Shown here: positions 32,623 to 36,024 of the stretch, piece by piece
How the letters are laid out: every line of letters begins with the position of its first letter
Numbering within the stretch: the first letter of the stretch is position 1
Source: an uncultured Bacilli bacterium
GTDB lineage: Bacteria; Bacillota_I; Bacilli_A; RF39; UBA660
Length of the DNA stretch: 36,024 bases
NCBI GenBank assembly: GCA_947626445.1
Contig: CANQSC010000002.1
Location: 1 to 36,024 of the forward strand
Direction of reading: 5' to 3'
Notes under the pieces: model-generated
Told to the model about the DNA's origin: nothing
Seen by the model: only the letters and a program-made list of their open reading frames with translations
Databases searched by the model: none
Program-made: the position numbers and the translations under genes

Positions 32623-33590
32623 TTTATATTAAACTCCTTTCTTTTCAATAAAGCAAATACTATATAACCTATAATAAATATTAAAACTAAATATATAAAA
32701 CAAATTATAAAAATATTTTTAAATTCAATAACTAATAAGGCTTTATCAAAAAATATCTTTTTTAATATTTTTACTATTAACAATATTATAAAATTAAATA
32801 TACTACTTATAAATAAAAAAATAAAATTTTCAAATATTATAAGATTTAGTAATTGATTATTCTTATAACCTAATATATGTAATAAGTAAATATCTTTTTT
32901 TTGTTCATAAATCATTATTAAAATTGAAATACTAAAAATTATAGTCGCTAATAAAAATCCAAAAAATATTATAAAATTTATAATTTTATATAACTTAATA
33001 TAAGTATCTAATTCTAATTTATTAGAAGGATTATAGTATGCTGAAAAACCAAATTCATTCAATTCATTAATTATTTCATTAACATAATTATACGATTTTG
33101 CAATAAATTTTATATTAAAATTATTTAAATTATAAATTTGGTTTAAATGAAGTGCTAAAGATAAATTAAACGAAATTTTATTATCATTTACATAATATAT
33201 TTTCACATTTTCAGTATCTAAATTAATATTATTTGCTAATTCAAAAGGCACATATATTATATAATCTTCATTAATATTAATTAATGGTTCTATTTTATCA
33301 AAATCAATTATTTTATCATCAAAATTATTAAATAAATAATATTCAACAAATTGAATTTTACTCATATTTTTTATTTTTTTTATAAATGATTTAACATTTA
33401 AATCGTCTTTCAATTCTAAATTTATTATTCTATTTTCTTCTTGGTTAGTTATTTCACCTATTTGCATTTTTATATAACTATTAACAATTAATGTTAAATT
33501 ACACATCAAAATTATTAAAATATACAAATAAATGTATTTTTTTATACACTTTTTATTATTATAAAATGATTTAATATACTCTATATACAT
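32619..33590 (-). CDS. FtsX-like ABC permease, second half
   Basis: This is a 323-residue membrane protein with one N-terminal helix (residues 17-38), a long outer domain, and three C-terminal helices (about 205-229, 250-272 and 288-312). This is the four-helix MacB/FtsX permease layout with an extracytoplasmic domain between helices 1 and 2. It begins two bases after the first permease ends, and AAAAGGATAATT precedes its ATG. Together the two would form the membrane dimer of one exporter or immunity transporter. The sequence is very rich in N, I and K. Substrate specificity cannot be seen. Confidence 0.78.
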   Translation of the reverse strand: MYIEYIKSFYNNKKCIKKYIYLYILIILMCNLTLIVNSYIKMQIGEITNQEENRIINLELKDDLNVKSFIKKIKNMSKIQFVEYYLFNNFDDKIIDFDKIEPLININEDYIIYVPFELANNINLDTENVKIYYVNDNKISFNLSLALHLNQIYNLNNFNIKFIAKSYNYVNEIINELNEFGFSAYYNPSNKLELDTYIKLYKIINFIIFFGFLLATIIFSISILIMIYEQKKDIYLLHILGYKNNQLLNLIIFENFIFLFISSIFNFIILLIVKILKKIFFDKALLVIEFKNIFIICFIYLVLIFIIGYIVFALLKRKEFNIN

Positions 33591-33592
33591 AA

Positions 33593-34792
33593 TTATCCTT
33601 TTGAAATATCAATAATAGATAATTTATTAATATTTTTTATTACTTTTCTATTTGATAATGTAAGAATAATTAATGTTAAAATATAGTTTATTATTACCAC
33701 TAAGAATGTTACATTTATAGTAATTTTAGATAGTTGCATATCATTTTTCAAAAAAATACCTACAAATATTTTAGCTAAAAAGTATGATAGAATAGCACTT
33801 ATTATTTCCACTATTGTTACAATTATTAAAATACTGCACTTATTAAGGTTTTTGATATCTTCTCTAGTATAACCAGTAGTTAATAATATTGAATATGTTT
33901 TATAATTATTTTCATATTGCTTTTTAAGAATTAAAGAAATAATTATAAAACTTAAAAAATACAAAATTCCCAAAAGTATTCCTGTAATGGTTATTACTTG
34001 ACTTCCTATATCTTTTTTTATAGTTTTTAATTGAGTTGTTTCTAATACTCCGCTTATATTATTAATAGAATCAATATTAGTATTCTTATCCAATAAAATA
34101 TACAACGAATAATTTTTATTTTCAAATAGTTCTGGTTGATATTTTTCATTTATTTTACGTATTGTTTCATGATTTGTATAGCAAATATTATTATCTGAAT
34201 AATCATATTTTTCATCAAAAACTCCAACTAATTTAAATTTTGTTTCCGAATTAACATTCATTGAAGGAAATAATTTAATATTTAAATTTTCATTTACTTT
34301 ATCCATTAAATTAATTTCTAAACTTGAATCGTAAAGGCCATTCTGAATAAGAGATTTTGGTAAAAAATTAGTAGGACAAATTATTTCATATAAATTATCA
34401 CTAAGATCTACACCTTTTATAATTTTTTTGCTTCCTGCTACTGTTCCCCATATTTTAACTTCTCCATCAACATTATCATTTACAAATTCTGTTGCAATTC
34501 CATATGTCATAAATTCTGGATATGTAAATACATCATTTACACCATTCACATTTTTTAACCGCTCAATCATTATACTTTCATCTATTTGCTCAAAATCATA
34601 AGTTACATTATATAATCTAAAATCATAAGATTTATCAAGCCAACTATTCCAAAAGTTGTTTAATGACATATAATAAGAAATTCCAAAAATAAAAGTTATA
34701 GAACAAAAAAGTAATAATAATATAACAATAAAGTTACTTTTATTAGAAATAATACTTTTTATTGAAAAAAAAATTTTATCTTGTTTCTTCAT
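33593..34792 (-). CDS. FtsX-like ABC permease, first half
   Basis: This is a 399-residue MacB/FtsX-type permease: one helix near residues 21-45, an outer domain of about 220 residues, and three C-terminal helices (about 270-290, 317-341 and 357-381). It overlaps the end of the ATPase gene by 17 bases with its own AAGGAGTGTTAT, so the operon is tight. In lactococcin 972-type clusters the immunity membrane protein is about 650-700 residues with two such halves in one chain. Here the halves are separate proteins (399 plus 323). That comparison is from memory of the family and is not proof. Confidence 0.8.
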   Translation of the reverse strand: MKKQDKIFFSIKSIISNKSNFIVILLLLFCSITFIFGISYYMSLNNFWNSWLDKSYDFRLYNVTYDFEQIDESIMIERLKNVNGVNDVFTYPEFMTYGIATEFVNDNVDGEVKIWGTVAGSKKIIKGVDLSDNLYEIICPTNFLPKSLIQNGLYDSSLEINLMDKVNENLNIKLFPSMNVNSETKFKLVGVFDEKYDYSDNNICYTNHETIRKINEKYQPELFENKNYSLYILLDKNTNIDSINNISGVLETTQLKTIKKDIGSQVITITGILLGILYFLSFIIISLILKKQYENNYKTYSILLTTGYTREDIKNLNKCSILIIVTIVEIISAILSYFLAKIFVGIFLKNDMQLSKITINVTFLVVIINYILTLIILTLSNRKVIKNINKLSIIDISKG

Positions 34793-35468
34793 ATAACACT
34801 CCTTTTTTCATATACAATACTTTGTCAGCAAATTTTTTAATAGAATTATCATGACTTACAACAATTACACATTTCCCTTGTAATGCTAATTTTTTTAATA
34901 AGCTAAATATAAAAAGTTCATTTTCTTCATCTAAATTACCTGTTGGTTCATCAGCTAATATTATTTTAGGATTATTAGCTAAACACCTAGCTATCGCAAC
35001 TCTTTGTTGTTCACCACCTGATAATTCTGTTGGAAAATGATTGGCACGATTTTCTAATCCTATTAATTTTAATAATTGCATTGCAATTTTTTTCCTATTA
35101 TTTTTTGCTATATTCTTATTTATATACATTGGAAGAATGATATTTTCTATACTATTCATTTTATCATTTAACAAATAATTTTGAAATATTAAACCTATAT
35201 CTTGATTTCTAATCCTTGCTTTTTCTTTTTCATCTATAAAATCAACGTCAATATTATTAATTAATATTTTACCATTATTTTTTTTATCAATCATAGATAT
35301 TATATTTAATAATGTTGTTTTACCACTTCCAGAATGTCCCATTATTGCATATAAACTACCATAATCAAAACTATAGGTTATATTATTTAATGCTTTTACT
35401 TTTATAGAATTTTTTTTATTATACTCTTTCGTACAATTTATAATTTTAATCGCATTATCTTTTTTCAT
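34776..35468 (-). CDS. MacB/LolD-type ABC transporter ATPase
   Basis: This is a 230-residue ATP-binding cassette protein with all motifs: Walker A GHSGSGKT (44-51), Q-loop FQNYLL (Q96), signature LSGGEQQR (149-156), Walker B IILADEPTGNLD (D173, E174) and H-loop VVSHD (H206). The EPTGNLD and GEQQRVAIAR wording places it with MacB/LolD/FtsE-type ATPases that drive four-helix permeases. AGGTGG precedes the start. The ATPase and two permeases form one transporter, probably exporting or giving immunity to the secreted peptide encoded just upstream, or extracting antimicrobial peptides from the membrane. Confidence 0.93.
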   Translation of the reverse strand: MKKDNAIKIINCTKEYNKKNSIKVKALNNITYSFDYGSLYAIMGHSGSGKTTLLNIISMIDKKNNGKILINNIDVDFIDEKEKARIRNQDIGLIFQNYLLNDKMNSIENIILPMYINKNIAKNNRKKIAMQLLKLIGLENRANHFPTELSGGEQQRVAIARCLANNPKIILADEPTGNLDEENELFIFSLLKKLALQGKCVIVVSHDNSIKKFADKVLYMKKGVLYEETR

Positions 35469-35536
35469 CTAACCACCTATTTTCTTTATTATAAAACTTT
35501 CTTATTAAAATATAAAGTATATTTTTAAATAGCACT

Positions 35537-35580
35537 ATTACAAAATCATATCATATATATTATATGATAGATTTTGTAAT
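35537..35580. repeat. Long imperfect inverted repeat before ABC operon
   Basis: ATTACAAAATC (35537-35547) pairs with GATTTTGTAAT (35570-35580), and TATCATATA/TATATGATA continue the stem inside. It lies between the secreted-peptide stop and the ATPase gene. Without a clear T-run it is more likely an attenuator or RNA-stability element that sets the peptide-to-transporter ratio. Confidence 0.65.
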
Positions 35581-35590
35581 AATTAATATT

Positions 35591-36013
35591 TTAATTTTTT
35601 AATGGAGAAAATGTAACGTTTGAGGAGTAAAGACCATCATAACCTACGCCATCAATATTAGTGTAGAAATCATAGTATCTAGTTCCAGCTGACATATATC
35701 CCCAATTATGAGATGTTGTATTACCTGGATCAGTATATTCTGTAACTCTACCTAAATTGGTACAATAGGTACTTGCAATCTCAATATATTGCATGCCAAT
35801 TCTAGATATTTTATTGGTCACATGTTGCCCAAGCTGATTTATTAAATAATTTACATATATTGAAATAGTATTAGATCCATCTACATAATCTCTGCTTTTA
35901 CCAGTATGATAATTATCATAGCCAATTGTTAATGTAGAACTTTTTGCACTAACTTTAATAAATGGTAATATCATAACTAATAATAATGATATTACTAAAA
36001 TTTTCTTTTTCAT
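35591..36013 (-). CDS. Secreted bacteriocin-like protein, paralog C
   Basis: This is a 140-residue protein with a signal peptide nearly identical to that of paralog A (KKKILVISLLLVMILPFIKVSA). The mature part is related to both others: the single cysteine is in IASTYCTNLG and the end reads SHNWGYMSAGTRYYDFYTN. AGGAGGAAAAG at the right edge of the window precedes the ATG at 36013. It is the first gene before the ABC transporter operon in the same direction, which ties this protein family to the transporter. Sec-type export is indicated. Toxicity and target are not evident from sequence. Confidence 0.82.
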   Translation of the reverse strand: MKKKILVISLLLVMILPFIKVSAKSSTLTIGYDNYHTGKSRDYVDGSNTISIYVNYLINQLGQHVTNKISRIGMQYIEIASTYCTNLGRVTEYTDPGNTTSHNWGYMSAGTRYYDFYTNIDGVGYDGLYSSNVTFSPLKN

Positions 36014-36024
36014 CTTTTCCTCCT

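Noticed and set aside
1..36024. Mycoplasma-type genetic code (TGA as tryptophan) because of the low GC
   Set aside because: TGA acts as a stop in several ATGA or TTGA overlaps, and tryptophan is encoded by TGG.
1..36024. CRISPR arrays, tRNA or rRNA genes
   Set aside because: No regularly spaced repeats with unique spacers, no cloverleaf-like sequences and no rRNA-like segments were seen; the regular repeats found are protein-coding adhesin modules.

Overview
The window is a very AT-rich stretch of DNA from a low-GC Gram-positive bacterium. Evidence for this is the strong AGGAGG-type ribosome binding sites, the sigma-A type promoters, a sortase-type surface adhesin and a Gram-positive style conjugation module. 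TGA is used as a stop codon in several tight ATGA overlaps (for example at 22568 and 6652), so the code is standard and not the Mycoplasma/Spiroplasma code. An uncultured gut Bacillota is my best guess; the lineage cannot be fixed from the sequence alone.

Positions 1-20.9 kb, all on the minus strand, look like most of an integrative and conjugative element (ICE) or conjugative plasmid. In transcription order they hold: two paralogous ArpU/sigma-like regulators (20187-20660 and 19413-19862); a small ribbon-helix-helix-like protein; a 1365-residue surface adhesin with a thioester domain and about 11 SpaA-like repeats; a single-stranded DNA binding protein; a type IV secretion core (VirB2-like, VirB6-like, VirB3/PrgI-like, VirB4 ATPase, membrane-anchored M23 peptidase); an XRE regulator; a block of small acidic unknown genes; a CHC2/Toprim primase; a highly palindromic probable oriT (3304-3482); two small relaxosome-type proteins; a MobP2-like relaxase; an HU protein; and another unknown gene. 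No coupling protein (VirD4) or integrase is visible, so the element runs past the left edge. The VirB4 gene appears to begin at an ATT codon behind a perfect ribosome binding site.

Positions 20.8-25.8 kb are accessory or defence-like. A two-gene operon encodes a radical SAM protein with extra cysteines and a MazG-like/Nudix fusion. At both of its ends lie paired TGCA-type dyads, each pair spaced 20 bp. Next comes an Abi_2-type HEPN gene flanked on both sides by copies of the same small structured RNA. The stems of the two copies differ by compensatory base changes. The upstream copy sits at the start of the abi transcript; the downstream copy has its own -10 and terminator. A LysR regulator follows.

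Positions 26-36 kb hold a membrane-anchored unknown protein, a peptidoglycan-binding/DUF1906 glycoside-hydrolase-like protein, and a secreted-peptide locus. This locus has three paralogous proteins of about 140 residues with signal peptides (two on the plus strand, one on the minus strand). With the minus-strand copy lie a MacB-type ABC ATPase, two FtsX-like four-helix permeases and a membrane-anchored accessory protein. The layout recalls lactococcin-972-type bacteriocin/immunity clusters, but the peptides are not clearly that family. A complete IS1182-like insertion sequence (30017-31793) sits between the two arms of the locus.
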